The notes: generated by a model from the sequence alone, not told the origin. A stretch of DNA of 64,000 nt from Parahoeflea halophila (GCF_900220985.1 NZ_OCPC01000005.1:310001-374000); one strand, 5' to 3'; shown: positions 44,063 through 53,190, counted from the first letter of the stretch. A program made the numbers and translations.

Positions 44063-47000
44063 ATGCCGGCACACCATTATCCGTTCATCGAGCTTGCCGT
44101 TCATGCTGCTGTTCGCGACCATTTCGCCAAGGGCAATGCCGTGGCCGTGCTCAGCCGTGACTTGGATGAGGTGCTGTGGGCCAACGGCGCGGCCGCGCAG
44201 CTGTTGGGCTTCTCCAATATCTACGATGTGCTGGATGAAGGATTTGACAGCCAGACGGCGACACGGCGACAGATCGAAAGCGCGGTCAGCGGCCTTGGCC
44301 GAACCGGCAGGCCCCAAAACTTCATGATGCGGGCAAGCAGCGGCTTCTCGCGCACGATGACGCCGGCAACGCTGCAAGACTTCACCCTGCCCGATGGTGT
44401 CCCGGCCTTGCTGCTGACCAGCAGCCAGCCCGGCCAGGTGATGGCGCCCGGCGCGCGGGCCCGCCAGATCATCGCCGGGTTTGAAGGCACCGGCACCCAT
44501 GTCGCGGTTCTCGACGCGGACGGCCGGGTGCTGGCTGCTACCAGCACGTTTGCTGACCTGGGTCTCGCAGACGCCGATATCGACCGGATGGTCGCAGATG
44601 TCACCGGCGCTGCCGACCGGCTGGTCAAACGGATGACGGCCTCGCCTATCGGCGCGATGCCGACAGCCATTGGTCGGCTGGCGGACAATCCGGCGCTGCA
44701 CCTGCTGTTTGCGGTCGAGCCCGCGCCTGCAGAGACGGCTCCGAACCGGCACGACGGCGAAACCCAGGCTGCGGCAGCGGCCAGAGCAATAATCCCGGTC
44801 GGGGGCGCGGCGTCAGAGCCGGAAACCGCTTCTTCTGCACCATCAACCGGCGCTTCGGATGCGCCGGAGAGCGGGAGCGAATCAACCGGCAGCGCGAAGG
44901 GCACCGCTGATGCAGCGGCCGAGACCGCAGAGGCGGAGGACGAAGGGCCCGAAGCCACGGCTGCCGAAACCAGGTCGCCAGCAAATTCAGATGAGGCCAC
45001 CGGTACACAGACACCACCCCGGCGGCCTTTCTTTGATACGCGCCGGATCCGTGACGAACTCAATGCCCGGCTGGCCAAGGCCGAACAGGAGAGCAAGCTG
45101 CCGACCGCATTCGAGGACGCCCGTGGCCTCGAGGTGCCATCCTTCGCGGATGAGCGCGCAACCGACACCCAGGCTCCAGCGGCGGACAACGAAGTGCCTC
45201 AAGAAGAGGAACGGTCCGCCGATCGGGCCGGCGACGCGGAGAACGCCGCGACAGAACAGGTCATCGACGGCGCCGAAGCCGACGGTTCCGAAAGCACTAT
45301 CGCCGAGGCCGCTGACCCCTCCGACGTTACAGCCGTCGAAGCCGAGGCTGATAGCGGGCATTCTGTACCTGTCGATGATGGTGAAGCTGGCACCGGCGAC
45401 GAAGAGCTGGCCGCAACCCCGGTCGACGATACCGTTGCAGCCGACGAGACCAGCGAGAAAACCGTTCCGGCCACTGCGCAAGATGCACCTGACGTTGAGG
45501 ATGAATACGCCGGCATGGACGGGGCTGGCGATGAAGCATCTGCCGAAAACCCGGCATCCGCGGAACGGCAGTTCCGCTTCGATCCGAACCGCAAGCCGGC
45601 TCGCTTTGTCTGGAAGATCAACAAGGACGGCGAATTCAGCGAGGTTTCCCCGGAATTCGCAGCCGCCGTCGGTCCGCATTCGGCCGACATCATTGGCCGC
45701 AAGTTCCCGGATCTGGCGCGGGTCTTCAATCTCGACCCCGACCACATCATCTCGGATCTGCTCAACCGCCGCGACACCTGGTCCGGCAAGACCGTGTTCT
45801 GGCCGGTCCAGGGTACCGATCTTGTCACCCCGGTCGATCTCGCCGCTCTGCCGACCTATACCCGCGACCGGCGCTTCGACGGCTTCCGCGGCTTTGGCAT
45901 CGTCCGCACCGGCGAAACCCGCAAGGACCCGGAAGCGCTGGGACTTGCACTTGTGCCCGGCAGCGTTTCGCGACCGGCGGCCGAAGCGCAGGAGGCCGGT
46001 CCTGCCGAGGAAACCCATGATCAGCTGGGCGGAGAAGCCGGGTTCACCCGCGATGAAGATCTGCCGGTCGAAGACCAGTCAGAGCTCGAGATGCGCGATC
46101 TCGAGCGGGACATCGATGATCTTGCAAGGATGGACGGCACTGACTCCGGCAGCACTGGCACCGACAGCACTGGCGAAGAGAGCGGCCGGGATAACACCGC
46201 CGAAACCGGAGACCCCGCAGACGAGTCCGCGAGCGATACTTCGGAAGCGGACAATGACCCCTTCATGGGCGAGCGCCCGGCGATCCGGCTTGTCGAGACC
46301 CCGATGCGGCGCGACAGCGACAAGATCATCGATCTGGAAGCCCGCCGGCCGCGCACCCCGATGGAACGTCTTTCTCCCGGCGAGCAGGCCGCGTTCCGCG
46401 AGATCGGCGCCCGACTGAGCAAGGCAAACGCGGAGGCCGAGGGCCGGAACAAGACAACCGACAAAGCGGATGCCGGAGCGGAATCGGCGCCGCCGGTCCT
46501 GCCGCAGGAGCAGCCGGCCTCCGGCAGACAGCAGGCTGCCGAAAACGACGGCCAGACCGGTGTTGCCGCAGAAGCGCAGCCCGGCGAGCCAGACAGCCAG
46601 TCCGGAAGCGCCGGCAGCGATGGCGCAGCAGGCGCGGATCAGCAGGAGAGCGCTTCCGAACCGGCAGAAACCGCTGCCCGTGCTGATGACGCCGGCAGTG
46701 ACCAGGCCAGGCCGGTCCAACAAGGCGGCGCAGGGCAAGCCGGCACGGGGCAAGCCGAAACCGATCCGGCGTCGCCCGATGCGCCGCTGCCATCGGCCTT
46801 TGCACTGCCGCGCCGGCAGGGCATGTCCGCCGGCCTTGATGCCGGTCTCATCGATGCGATCCCTGCGGCTTTGCTGGTGCATTCGGGCGATGAGCTTATC
46901 CATGGCAATGCCGATTTCTTCGAGCTGACGGGCTACACCTCGCTTGAGGAGCTGAGCGATTGCGGTGGGCTCGACCACCTGCTCGAACGCCCGGACGCGG

Positions 47001-48352
47001 ACGACGAAGCAAGCGATGGCGGCCTGTTCGTGCGCCGCGGTGACGGCAGCCGGCGCGAAATCACCGCACGGCTCCGGTCGGTCAATTGGCGGGATGGCCA
47101 GGCCCTGCTGCTGGCGCTGTCGCCCCGCGAGAGCGCCGTTGCCCCGGCCGCCGAAGCGGCCACGGTTATCCCGCTGGCTGAGGCAAAGGATGACCCGGCC
47201 CCAAAGTCCGAGACGCTGTCGCGTGAGAATGCCCTCGTGATCGAGGCGCAGGAATTGCGCTCTATTCTGGAGACCGCGACCGACGGTGTGGTGATCCTCA
47301 ACAATGACGGCACCATCCGCTCGATGAACGGCTCCGCCTGTGCGCTGTTCAACTATGATGACAGCGAGACCCGCGATCAGCCCTTTGCCATGCTGTTCGC
47401 CCATGAAAGCCAGCGCGCGGTGATGGACTATGTCACCGGCCTTGCCGATCACGGGGTTTCGAGCGTGCTCAATGACGGCCGCGAAGTGATCGGTCGGGAG
47501 GCGTCAGGCGGGTTCCTGCCGCTGTTCATGACCATAGGACGGCTCACCGGCTCGAACGGCTATTGCGCGGTGTTGCGCGACATCACCAACTGGAAGCGGA
47601 CGGAGGAGGAGCTGCGCAACGCCAAGCGCGCAGCGGAAACCGCCAATTCGCACAAGTCCGATTTCCTGGCCCGGGTCAGCCACGAGATCCGCACACCGCT
47701 CAACGCCATCATCGGGTTCTCCGAAATGATGGTGGAAGAACGGTTCGGTCCGATCGGCAGCCCGCGCTATCTCGAATATGCCCATGACATCGGCAACTCC
47801 GGCAAGCACGTGCTCGATATCGTCAACGACCTCCTGGACATTTCCAAGATCGAAGCCGGCCAGGTCAGCATGGAGTTTGTCTCGGTCTCGCTCAACGACC
47901 ATTTGGCCGAGAGCGTGGCGCTGCTGCAGCCGATGGCCAACAGCCAGAGGGTGATCATCCGGACCAGCCTTTCGGCCAGCGTGCCCGAGGTGGTCGCCGA
48001 CCAGCGCTCGATCAAGCAGATCGCGCTCAACCTGTTGTCGAATGCCATCCGCTACACGCCATCGGGCGGCCAGATCGTGGTGTCGACCTCCTATGAGCCC
48101 TCGGGCAATGTGGTGCTGCGCATCCGGGACACCGGTATCGGCATGAACCGCAAGGAGCTCGAGCAGGCGATGAAGCCATTCGGCCAGGTCGGCACCGGCC
48201 CGCGGCAGCGCGGCGACGGAACCGGCCTCGGCCTGCCGCTGACGAAAGCCATGGTCGAAGCTAACCGGGCGCAATTCGAGATCGTCTCGGCCCCGGGCGA
48301 AGGAACGCTGGTGTCCATCTCCTTCCCGCCGCAGCGGGTGCTGGCCGATTGA
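44063..48352 (+). CDS. Very large PAS-domain sensor histidine kinase (PdhS/PleC/DivJ-like)
   Basis: 1429 residues, no membrane segment. PAS-like domains are seen at about 24-120 (AVLSRDLDEVLWANGAAAQLLGF), 500-620 (ARFVWKINKDGEFSEVSPEFA), 930-1015 (AALLVHSGDELIHGNADFFELTGY) and 1065-1185 (DGVVILNNDGTIRSMN). Two long acidic, low-complexity linkers (about 225-500 and 640-925) lie between them. The kinase core has H1207 in FLARVSHEIRTPLNAIIGF, N-box NLLSNAIRYTP (about 1323), DTGIGM and GDGTGLGLPL. The motif VEERFGPIGSPRYLEYAHDI after the His is shared with PdhS, PleC and DivJ, so it probably phosphorylates DivK-like regulators of division. Cytoplasmic. Exact orthologue not settled. Confidence 0.88.
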   Translation: MPAHHYPFIELAVHAAVRDHFAKGNAVAVLSRDLDEVLWANGAAAQLLGFSNIYDVLDEGFDSQTATRRQIESAVSGLGRTGRPQNFMMRASSGFSRTMTPATLQDFTLPDGVPALLLTSSQPGQVMAPGARARQIIAGFEGTGTHVAVLDADGRVLAATSTFADLGLADADIDRMVADVTGAADRLVKRMTASPIGAMPTAIGRLADNPALHLLFAVEPAPAETAPNRHDGETQAAAAARAIIPVGGAASEPETASSAPSTGASDAPESGSESTGSAKGTADAAAETAEAEDEGPEATAAETRSPANSDEATGTQTPPRRPFFDTRRIRDELNARLAKAEQESKLPTAFEDARGLEVPSFADERATDTQAPAADNEVPQEEERSADRAGDAENAATEQVIDGAEADGSESTIAEAADPSDVTAVEAEADSGHSVPVDDGEAGTGDEELAATPVDDTVAADETSEKTVPATAQDAPDVEDEYAGMDGAGDEASAENPASAERQFRFDPNRKPARFVWKINKDGEFSEVSPEFAAAVGPHSADIIGRKFPDLARVFNLDPDHIISDLLNRRDTWSGKTVFWPVQGTDLVTPVDLAALPTYTRDRRFDGFRGFGIVRTGETRKDPEALGLALVPGSVSRPAAEAQEAGPAEETHDQLGGEAGFTRDEDLPVEDQSELEMRDLERDIDDLARMDGTDSGSTGTDSTGEESGRDNTAETGDPADESASDTSEADNDPFMGERPAIRLVETPMRRDSDKIIDLEARRPRTPMERLSPGEQAAFREIGARLSKANAEAEGRNKTTDKADAGAESAPPVLPQEQPASGRQQAAENDGQTGVAAEAQPGEPDSQSGSAGSDGAAGADQQESASEPAETAARADDAGSDQARPVQQGGAGQAGTGQAETDPASPDAPLPSAFALPRRQGMSAGLDAGLIDAIPAALLVHSGDELIHGNADFFELTGYTSLEELSDCGGLDHLLERPDADDEASDGGLFVRRGDGSRREITARLRSVNWRDGQALLLALSPRESAVAPAAEAATVIPLAEAKDDPAPKSETLSRENALVIEAQELRSILETATDGVVILNNDGTIRSMNGSACALFNYDDSETRDQPFAMLFAHESQRAVMDYVTGLADHGVSSVLNDGREVIGREASGGFLPLFMTIGRLTGSNGYCAVLRDITNWKRTEEELRNAKRAAETANSHKSDFLARVSHEIRTPLNAIIGFSEMMVEERFGPIGSPRYLEYAHDIGNSGKHVLDIVNDLLDISKIEAGQVSMEFVSVSLNDHLAESVALLQPMANSQRVIIRTSLSASVPEVVADQRSIKQIALNLLSNAIRYTPSGGQIVVSTSYEPSGNVVLRIRDTGIGMNRKELEQAMKPFGQVGTGPRQRGDGTGLGLPLTKAMVEANRAQFEIVSAPGEGTLVSISFPPQRVLAD

Positions 48353-48910
48353 TACCTCAACGACATCAGATGCAATGTGAGACCGTTTGCCAGTGGGTTA
48401 GAAAAAAGACGGGGACCTTCTCCGGGTCCCCGTTTGAAGTTCTGCATCAGTGCTAACCAACACCTGGAACGGCGCTATGGCCACCCAAGGTTGATTGCAC
48501 TTTTGCGCATCAACCCTTGCCCGGTCCTTTCCAGCTTGATTAAGACTTTACTGAACCAGATGGCATCGCCGGACGTGGTTAAAATTCCGGGTCAGCTTCG
48601 GTTAACCGTGATGGATGAAACGGCAAAACGATGGCGGGCCGACGGAATGTACAAATTCGCCGCAAGCGCAGAGAGTTAGGTGGATTCACATAAAGCGGAT
48701 ATCCATCCAGCAGCGTTTCCTCCCCTGGAACGACGTCAGCGCATTCCGCTGAGCCCAAAGTGTCAATTGCTACCCTCTACATGATCGTAAACTGTTTCCA
48801 ATTTGCTACTTCTGCACAGCCATCGCTACCGAGCAGGATACGGCTCCTCTGGCGGGACTTTCGTTACATTGGCTGATTACCCTGAATAATGATGCGGAAC
48901 GGTTCCTGCT
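48353..48910. other. Non-coding gap with terminator for the histidine kinase
   Basis: ACGGGGACC (48409-48417) and GGTCCCCGT (48425-48433) form a 9-bp terminator stem with TTT after it. Beyond that no gene is supported. A short frame at 48560-48679 (39 codons from ATGGCATCG to TAG) has no clear ribosome-binding site. The last 200 nt are lower in GC than the surroundings. Confidence 0.5.
48409..48435 (+). terminator. Terminator after the histidine kinase gene
   Basis: 9-bp perfect stem ACGGGGACC/GGTCCCCGT, 7-nt loop, preceded by A-rich GAAAAAAG and followed by TTTG; may work in both directions. Confidence 0.75.
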
Positions 48911-49495
48911 TCATGTCCGCGAGCTTAGCTGGTTGGCTAAGTTCCTGACCAAGTCTTCATGGCTGTGTTTCAGCGGATCGTTAACCGCTTCTGTCAGCGC
49001 GATCATTGTAATCAGGCCAAGAACTGACGCGTGTAAATTGAACGCTTCCATGCGGTTCTCTTTCGAACCGTCTCCAAACTTAGCTGCGAGCACGGTGTAA
49101 AGTCGGCTCGTAGCCTCGTGTAGTCTCATATCAGGCTTCAGCAATTCGGATGCCAATCTCGATTTTTCCAACTGCGGCAGCAAATACATCATACGAAACC
49201 GCTCTATGTCCTGCAGATGAAAAGACGCAATCGTGTGCACAAATTTCGAAATCACTTTGTTCCGGACAGATTCCGGCGCGATCGCATCCAACGCACAATC
49301 AACTTCGAGTTGAAACCATGGGAAAAGCAGCCCTGTCAGCAGGGCGCGCTTGTTTGGATACCAGTAAAGAACAGCCTGCTTTGAATGGCCGATTTTTCGG
49401 GCAATACCGTCAAAAGTAATTGCGCTCACGCCTCCTTCCGACAGCAATTGCCTCGCAACCTCCAAGATCCGTTCATGGGTATCAGTAGCTGTCAT
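48911..49495 (-). CDS. TetR-family repressor, divergent from GST-like/MAPEG genes
   Basis: 194 residues. Helix-turn-helix ILEVARQLLSEGGVSAITFDGIARKIGHSKQAVLYWYPNKRALL is typical TetR (YWYPNK in place of YYHFKNK). The start is taken as ATG 49495 (MTATDTHERIL); upstream ATGs at 49519 and 49525 would overlap operator 1. Less GC-rich codon use than neighbours. It probably represses itself and the divergent detoxification genes. Confidence 0.85.
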   Translation of the reverse strand: MTATDTHERILEVARQLLSEGGVSAITFDGIARKIGHSKQAVLYWYPNKRALLTGLLFPWFQLEVDCALDAIAPESVRNKVISKFVHTIASFHLQDIERFRMMYLLPQLEKSRLASELLKPDMRLHEATSRLYTVLAAKFGDGSKENRMEAFNLHASVLGLITMIALTEAVNDPLKHSHEDLVRNLANQLSSRT

Positions 49496-49511
49496 ATTTT
49501 TCTCTTGCTGT

Positions 49512-49550
49512 CTTACCATTGGCAAGTTACCTTCACTTACCGTTGGTAAG
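49512..49550. promoter_or_regulatory. Twin TetR operators
   Basis: CTTACCATTGGCAAG (49512-49526) and CTTACCGTTGGTAAG (49536-49550) are two copies of a 15-bp element. The second is a perfect CTTACC-N3-GGTAAG palindrome and the first has one arm mismatch. Centres are 24 bp apart. They fill the 68-nt gap between the divergent starts, so one repressor could shut both directions. Confidence 0.8.
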
Positions 49551-49563
49551 CAATGGGGTAACC

Positions 49564-50265
49564 ATGTCTGATTTAACCGTGTTCACATATCCACCCGCAT
49601 GGAGGCTACCTTCTGCCTGCCCTTTTGCGGTCAAGCTTCTGGCCTGGCTCAACCTCAACGGTCTCTCTTACTGCCATGTCGTTCACGACACTGTGGAGGG
49701 AGCCCCTACCGGGAGCAGCCCCTGGATAGAAGTGGATGGCGTTCCGGTCGGCGAAACCGACGAAATAATCGCCTTCTTGGCGGATCTGAACAATATCCCT
49801 GCCAGCCGTAATGCCGATGTCGACCAACATGCATTCACTCCGGGGTTGAAACGGACATTTGAAGAACAGTTCCATAAAGTCATGGAGTACGAAATGCTGA
49901 TCCACCCTTTAGGTATTCCCGGTTTCGAAGCCGTTATCGCCCGACAGCCTGCGGCGATTGCCGCAGTCCAAAAGGACCGGCTTCGACACAGACTCAGAAA
50001 TTATCTGGACGATTGCGGGTTCACGGGATTGGGTCCGAAGAAAATTGAAGCTCTAGGGCGTACGATACTCGGCAGACTTGTTGACGTCATTGAACGACAG
50101 CAAATCATTGGTGGCGCGCACCCCTCGATTGTAGAGCTGAGCGTTTTCGGACAGCTTGCACCTTTGCGGAACTGGCCAATGCGAACCCCAATAGCCGAGC
50201 ATGTAAAATCGTCCACCGTTCTGTGCCGATGGTGCGACACCATTCAAGAACGGTGCCGAATGTGA
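49564..50265 (+). CDS. Glutathione S-transferase-like (metaxin/Tom37-type thioredoxin fold) protein
   Basis: 233 residues. DLTVFTYPPAWRLPSACPFAVKLLAWLNLNGLSY is the GST N-terminal strand-helix, and SSPWIEVDGVPVGETDEIIAFL carries the cis-proline and the glutathione-site acidic residue; the rest is helical as in GST-C. This form resembles the metaxin/FAXC-like branch. ATG 49564 is chosen since an earlier in-frame ATG at 49519 lies in the operators. It is followed by a membrane MAPEG protein, so glutathione-linked detoxification is likely. Confidence 0.75.
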   Translation: MSDLTVFTYPPAWRLPSACPFAVKLLAWLNLNGLSYCHVVHDTVEGAPTGSSPWIEVDGVPVGETDEIIAFLADLNNIPASRNADVDQHAFTPGLKRTFEEQFHKVMEYEMLIHPLGIPGFEAVIARQPAAIAAVQKDRLRHRLRNYLDDCGFTGLGPKKIEALGRTILGRLVDVIERQQIIGGAHPSIVELSVFGQLAPLRNWPMRTPIAEHVKSSTVLCRWCDTIQERCRM

Positions 50266-50412
50266 CCGAACTCTTGCTCCGCTCGGCTATGCATGTCGGG
50301 CCGCCGTCCGACGCGCAAACCACCCAACGACCAGACATATAAACCGCGCTGCAAAATTCGGAATAATCGTCGGCGCATCTTACCGCTTGTAACTGCAAAC
50401 AGGGAGACAACG

Positions 50413-50877
50413 ATGAACTTGCTCAACTTGGAAAACCCGGTCTTCGAAGTCTACGTAATTGCCGCAACACTGATGGCTCTGAAAATAATGTTGCAGGGTT
50501 GGATGACCGTCTATCGCATGCTGAAAAGCAACTCCGGCCTCGCTAGCCCAGAAGACTTGCAAAAGGGATTGATCAACAAAAGCCCTGACCCTTCCCAGCT
50601 TGAGGTCAATGATTATGTTGACCGCTCGCGCCGAATGCACCGCAATGACCTTGAGAACATTCCGGCTTTCCTGATTGCGGGTTTGCTGTTTGTTATCGTG
50701 AATCCTGAGCTGTGGCTGGCGCAGACGATGATGTTCGGCTTTGTTGCCGCTCGGCTGGCTCATTTTTGGGCCTACGCGACCAAGAAGCCGCACGAAGTCC
50801 GGGCGACTTTCTACACGATTGCATCCCTGAGCGTAATCTACATGTCGATCCATGTGCTCTGGGTCGCAGTCAGGTAG
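50413..50877 (+). CDS. MAPEG-family membrane protein
   Basis: 154 residues with four hydrophobic spans. VYVIAATLMALKIMLQGWMTVYRML, RMHRNDLENIPAFLIAGLLFVIV and FVAARLAHFWAYATKKPHEVRA are MAPEG signatures (compare ERxxRAHxNxxE and ARxxH). The family includes microsomal glutathione transferases. ATG 50413 follows GGGAGACAACG. It trails the GST-like gene by 147 nt and probably belongs to the same TetR-controlled unit. Confidence 0.88.
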   Translation: MNLLNLENPVFEVYVIAATLMALKIMLQGWMTVYRMLKSNSGLASPEDLQKGLINKSPDPSQLEVNDYVDRSRRMHRNDLENIPAFLIAGLLFVIVNPELWLAQTMMFGFVAARLAHFWAYATKKPHEVRATFYTIASLSVIYMSIHVLWVAVR

Positions 50878-51583
50878 CGGGAGTTACCGGTTTCGAGGAA
50901 AACCCTGCCTCCCTGCAACCATAATCGGAGATGCAAAAAATCGACCGGTTCGAAGCATTGTGAGTGTCGTTTTGAACTACGCGAATGGCTCATTCGTGTC
51001 CGCCAGCCGCTCCTGCCCTACCGCAGGTTGCTGCCGGCTTCCTCACCAGCCGACGGCTTCGCCGCGTTCACAGGTCAGAAGTGCGATGGCTGTCAGCGGG
51101 ATCCGGATGAGCAGGATGTCAGCTCTATCTGGCTTTCGAAACGCGTCGTCCGCATTCTTTGCAGTCAGGTTCGAACCAGATCTCCCGGGTTGGCTTGCGC
51201 GCTACCAGTGGCGAACGACATGAAAGCTCGCAGTCGCGACCTGCCGCAGACAGTTCAGCCCGTTAGCCACGCAGCGTACGTTAAAACGCCCTGGCGTTTA
51301 CTCGATTGAACAGTACAATCCCCATCTTGTTGTTGGCAGGGAGGGATTTCTGGGATTGGTCGCCGCCACTGCTCGCACAAAAGACCGCGCCGCGGCGAAT
51401 GGCGGGCGGGCGGGCGGAATGCATATATTCGCGCAATTGCACGCTCCAGTTTCGCACGGGCGCTCCGACCCCCTTGGACGCCCGCCATCCCACTAACTCG
51501 CCGGTTTGCGGAAAATCACGCAACGTTCGCGAACTGGCCATAAAGCTATGCTGCCTTTGACCTGCTCCCCACGGAGTCCGCGT
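50878..51583. other. Long non-coding stretch with an orphan promoter-leader copy
   Basis: No gene can be supported over about 700 nt. At 51291-51350 there is a copy of the promoter and ribosome-binding site of the OmpA-like gene (see the repeat entry), but no matching coding sequence follows. At 51401-51417 GGCGGGCGGGCGGGCGG is a G-rich tract that could fold as a quadruplex. The stretch looks like decayed accessory DNA. Confidence 0.5.
51291..51350 (+). repeat. Orphan copy A of a promoter-leader repeat
   Basis: This aligns with 53467-53523 in front of the OmpA-like gene. Shared blocks are TGGCGTTTA, GAACAGTACAAT, CAT-TTG and TTGGCAGGGAGG; copy A has three extra bases. A -35 (CTGGCG), 17-nt spacer, -10 (TACAAT) and AGGGAGG ribosome-binding site are kept, but no start codon or ORF follows as in copy B. 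Confidence 0.7.
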
Positions 51584-51784
51584 TTACTCGTTGGTTCTGT
51601 AGAGGTTCCGGTCTTCCCTTGACCGGCCAGCATATTCTCGTGGCGTCAGACCAGCGAGGCTGGAATGCAGGAGGTGATGGTAGAAGTCGGTTCGAGATTG
51701 TGCCCTCGACAGTTCACCGAATTGCTTCGCTTGCCGCCAGCCTTCTTTGACGGGCTGGCGGCAAGCGTTTGATACTTCGGCGGT
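51584..51784 (-). pseudogene. 3' remnant of an IS3-like transposase gene
   Basis: The minus-strand frame ends ...TDFYHHLLHSSLAGLTPREYAG...NLYRTNE and a stop. HSSLAGLTPREYA matches the C-terminal HSSLG-LTP-E(Y/F)A block of IS3-family integrase-core transposases. Only about 65 codons remain, with no catalytic DDE residues and no inverted terminal repeats found. The 5' part of the frame coincides with a 15-bp hairpin and may not be original transposase sequence. Confidence 0.55.
51728..51767. terminator. 15-bp perfect hairpin between the TadG-like gene and the IS remnant
   Basis: CGCTTGCCGCCAGCC (51728-51742) and GGCTGGCGGCAAGCG (51753-51767), with a 10-nt loop TTCTTTGACG. It lies 26 nt past the stop of the TadG-like gene and may act as its terminator, though no U tract follows on that strand. 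Confidence 0.55.
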
Positions 51785-51792
51785 TTAGGGGT

Positions 51793-53190
51793 CTAGTTGG
51801 TTAGCCGCACTGTCTGCATCTCGGCCGAGATCTTCGAGAACGCTTCCTGCAACTTGTTTTCACCAACGTTGAAATATTTGTTCGGTGACGATGCGCAATT
51901 CCGCAGATCGTCCATTTGCCAGTTGTCGGGCACATCGAAACCGATTGTGTAGACAGTGATGTCAGCTGCCTTCGCAGCATCACAGGTGCGCTTCAGATTG
52001 GCCTTGGTGGTGTTCAGGTTATGCAGCGTCTTGTTGCCATACTTCAGCGCCTTGCCGTCATCATCATCGTCGTCATCGTCACCATCATCGTCATCGTCAT
52101 CGTCGTCTTTCCCTTTCAGACCGAGAGACTGGACAAGATTCAGATCGAGCGTCTTGATGCCCTTCATATAATCCTCGATTGTCAGTTGAGCCGTGATGCC
52201 GCCATCCGTCATGAGAATGAAGTATTTTCGATTGTTCTCGCCCGCAGGAAGCGGACGGTCGGCGGCCGAGGCCGGGAACTTGTTTTTCCAATCGGGCGAC
52301 AGCGTCTTCAGGCCCCACAGCGCTCCGTGGTCGGTACCCGTTCCGTCGGACCGCTGGAAATTGTTGATGGTGCTTATCAGTTTTTGGCGATCACTGGTCG
52401 GCCCCTGCAGTTCATTTCCTTCCTTCGGGCACCAGGGATTGGTTTTGTTCCACCTGTAGAAGTCGGGCACATAGGCAAGCGTTTCGCCTCCGATGTAATC
52501 AGCGTTGAACTGACCCGGATCGTACTGGAAGCATCCATTCCACTTGCCCGTCGACCAATGAGACGGGTTTGCTATAATCTTGATGTTTTTGGCAATTTCT
52601 TTCGGAAGCCGTACGGTACCGCCATACGGGATCAAGCTGATTGTGACCCGCTGGTCCTTCAGGTTTTCGTCTGTGAGTACGGTGTTGATGAATTCGATCG
52701 AGGACGATTTCAGTTCCGACATCTTCTTGTCGTTCATCGAGGACGATATGTCGAGCACCAGCGCGATTTCGACATTTGACACCGCTTCATAGGCACCGCT
52801 TGTTGCGCTGACATTGATCGTTTCACTGCCCAGTATACGCATGAACGATGTCTGCATGCTCAAGACGGCGTTCGTTTTCAAGGCGACATAGTTGACGCCG
52901 ACTTCGTGAGAAAAGGTCAACTGAACTTTCCCCACATCGGAACTTCTCGACCCGTAGATGCCTGCAAATTCAGCCTCGAACAGCTTCTTGCGATCCAGTG
53001 TGGTCAAATCGACCTTGGCTACGGCCAGTGTCGCAGCGTCCAGCGCATTTTGCAGATGTGTACGCTCGACCAGCGCGTTGGAGTAATCGACCGCAATGCC
53101 AGCCGCGCCTATCACAAGGGGCGCCAGCGTAGCTGCTATCAAGCCAAAGTTACCGGATCTGTCTGCCAGCATCTTAAACATGTCTGCCAC
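51793..53190 (-). CDS. TadG-like pilus-associated protein with von Willebrand A domain and poly-Asp tract
   Basis: 465 residues. The N-terminus is the TadE/TadG-type signal anchor (RSGNFGLIAATLAPLVIGAAGIAVDYSNAL, HLQNALDAATLAVAK). A vWA domain follows with MIDAS motif LDISSSMNDKKM (about residue 145), and a late FDVPDNWQM-DLRNCASSPNKYFNV block. Near residue 365 is D8-G-D8 encoded by GAT/GAC repeats (52057-52107). TadG-like proteins sit on the envelope beside Flp pili; no other tad genes are in the window. ATG 53190 by homology of the start. May bind calcium through the acidic tract; that is speculation. Confidence 0.85.
   Translation of the reverse strand: MADMFKMLADRSGNFGLIAATLAPLVIGAAGIAVDYSNALVERTHLQNALDAATLAVAKVDLTTLDRKKLFEAEFAGIYGSRSSDVGKVQLTFSHEVGVNYVALKTNAVLSMQTSFMRILGSETINVSATSGAYEAVSNVEIALVLDISSSMNDKKMSELKSSSIEFINTVLTDENLKDQRVTISLIPYGGTVRLPKEIAKNIKIIANPSHWSTGKWNGCFQYDPGQFNADYIGGETLAYVPDFYRWNKTNPWCPKEGNELQGPTSDRQKLISTINNFQRSDGTGTDHGALWGLKTLSPDWKNKFPASAADRPLPAGENNRKYFILMTDGGITAQLTIEDYMKGIKTLDLNLVQSLGLKGKDDDDDDDDGDDDDDDDDGKALKYGNKTLHNLNTTKANLKRTCDAAKAADITVYTIGFDVPDNWQMDDLRNCASSPNKYFNVGENKLQEAFSKISAEMQTVRLTN

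Noticed and set aside
46079-47452. 457-codon open frame on the minus strand
   Set aside because: Lies wholly inside the histidine kinase gene, whose PAS and kinase motifs are contiguous.
48377-48679. Possible 100-codon or 39-codon small gene
   Set aside because: It begins in a terminator, has no ribosome-binding site and no recognisable sequence; kept only as a note.
50852-51223. 123-codon frame after the MAPEG gene
   Set aside because: Low-complexity Ser/Arg composition typical of non-coding GC-rich DNA, and the start lies in the MAPEG gene.
51401-51417. GGCGGGCGGGCGGGCGG as a G-quadruplex
   Set aside because: Only three complete GGG runs with partial GG ends; a fold is possible but not supported enough to call.
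51356-51496. 46-codon frame from TTG after the orphan leader copy
   Set aside because: The spacing to the Shine-Dalgarno sequence is long and the product (Ala/Gly/Arg-rich) resembles nothing; not called as a gene.
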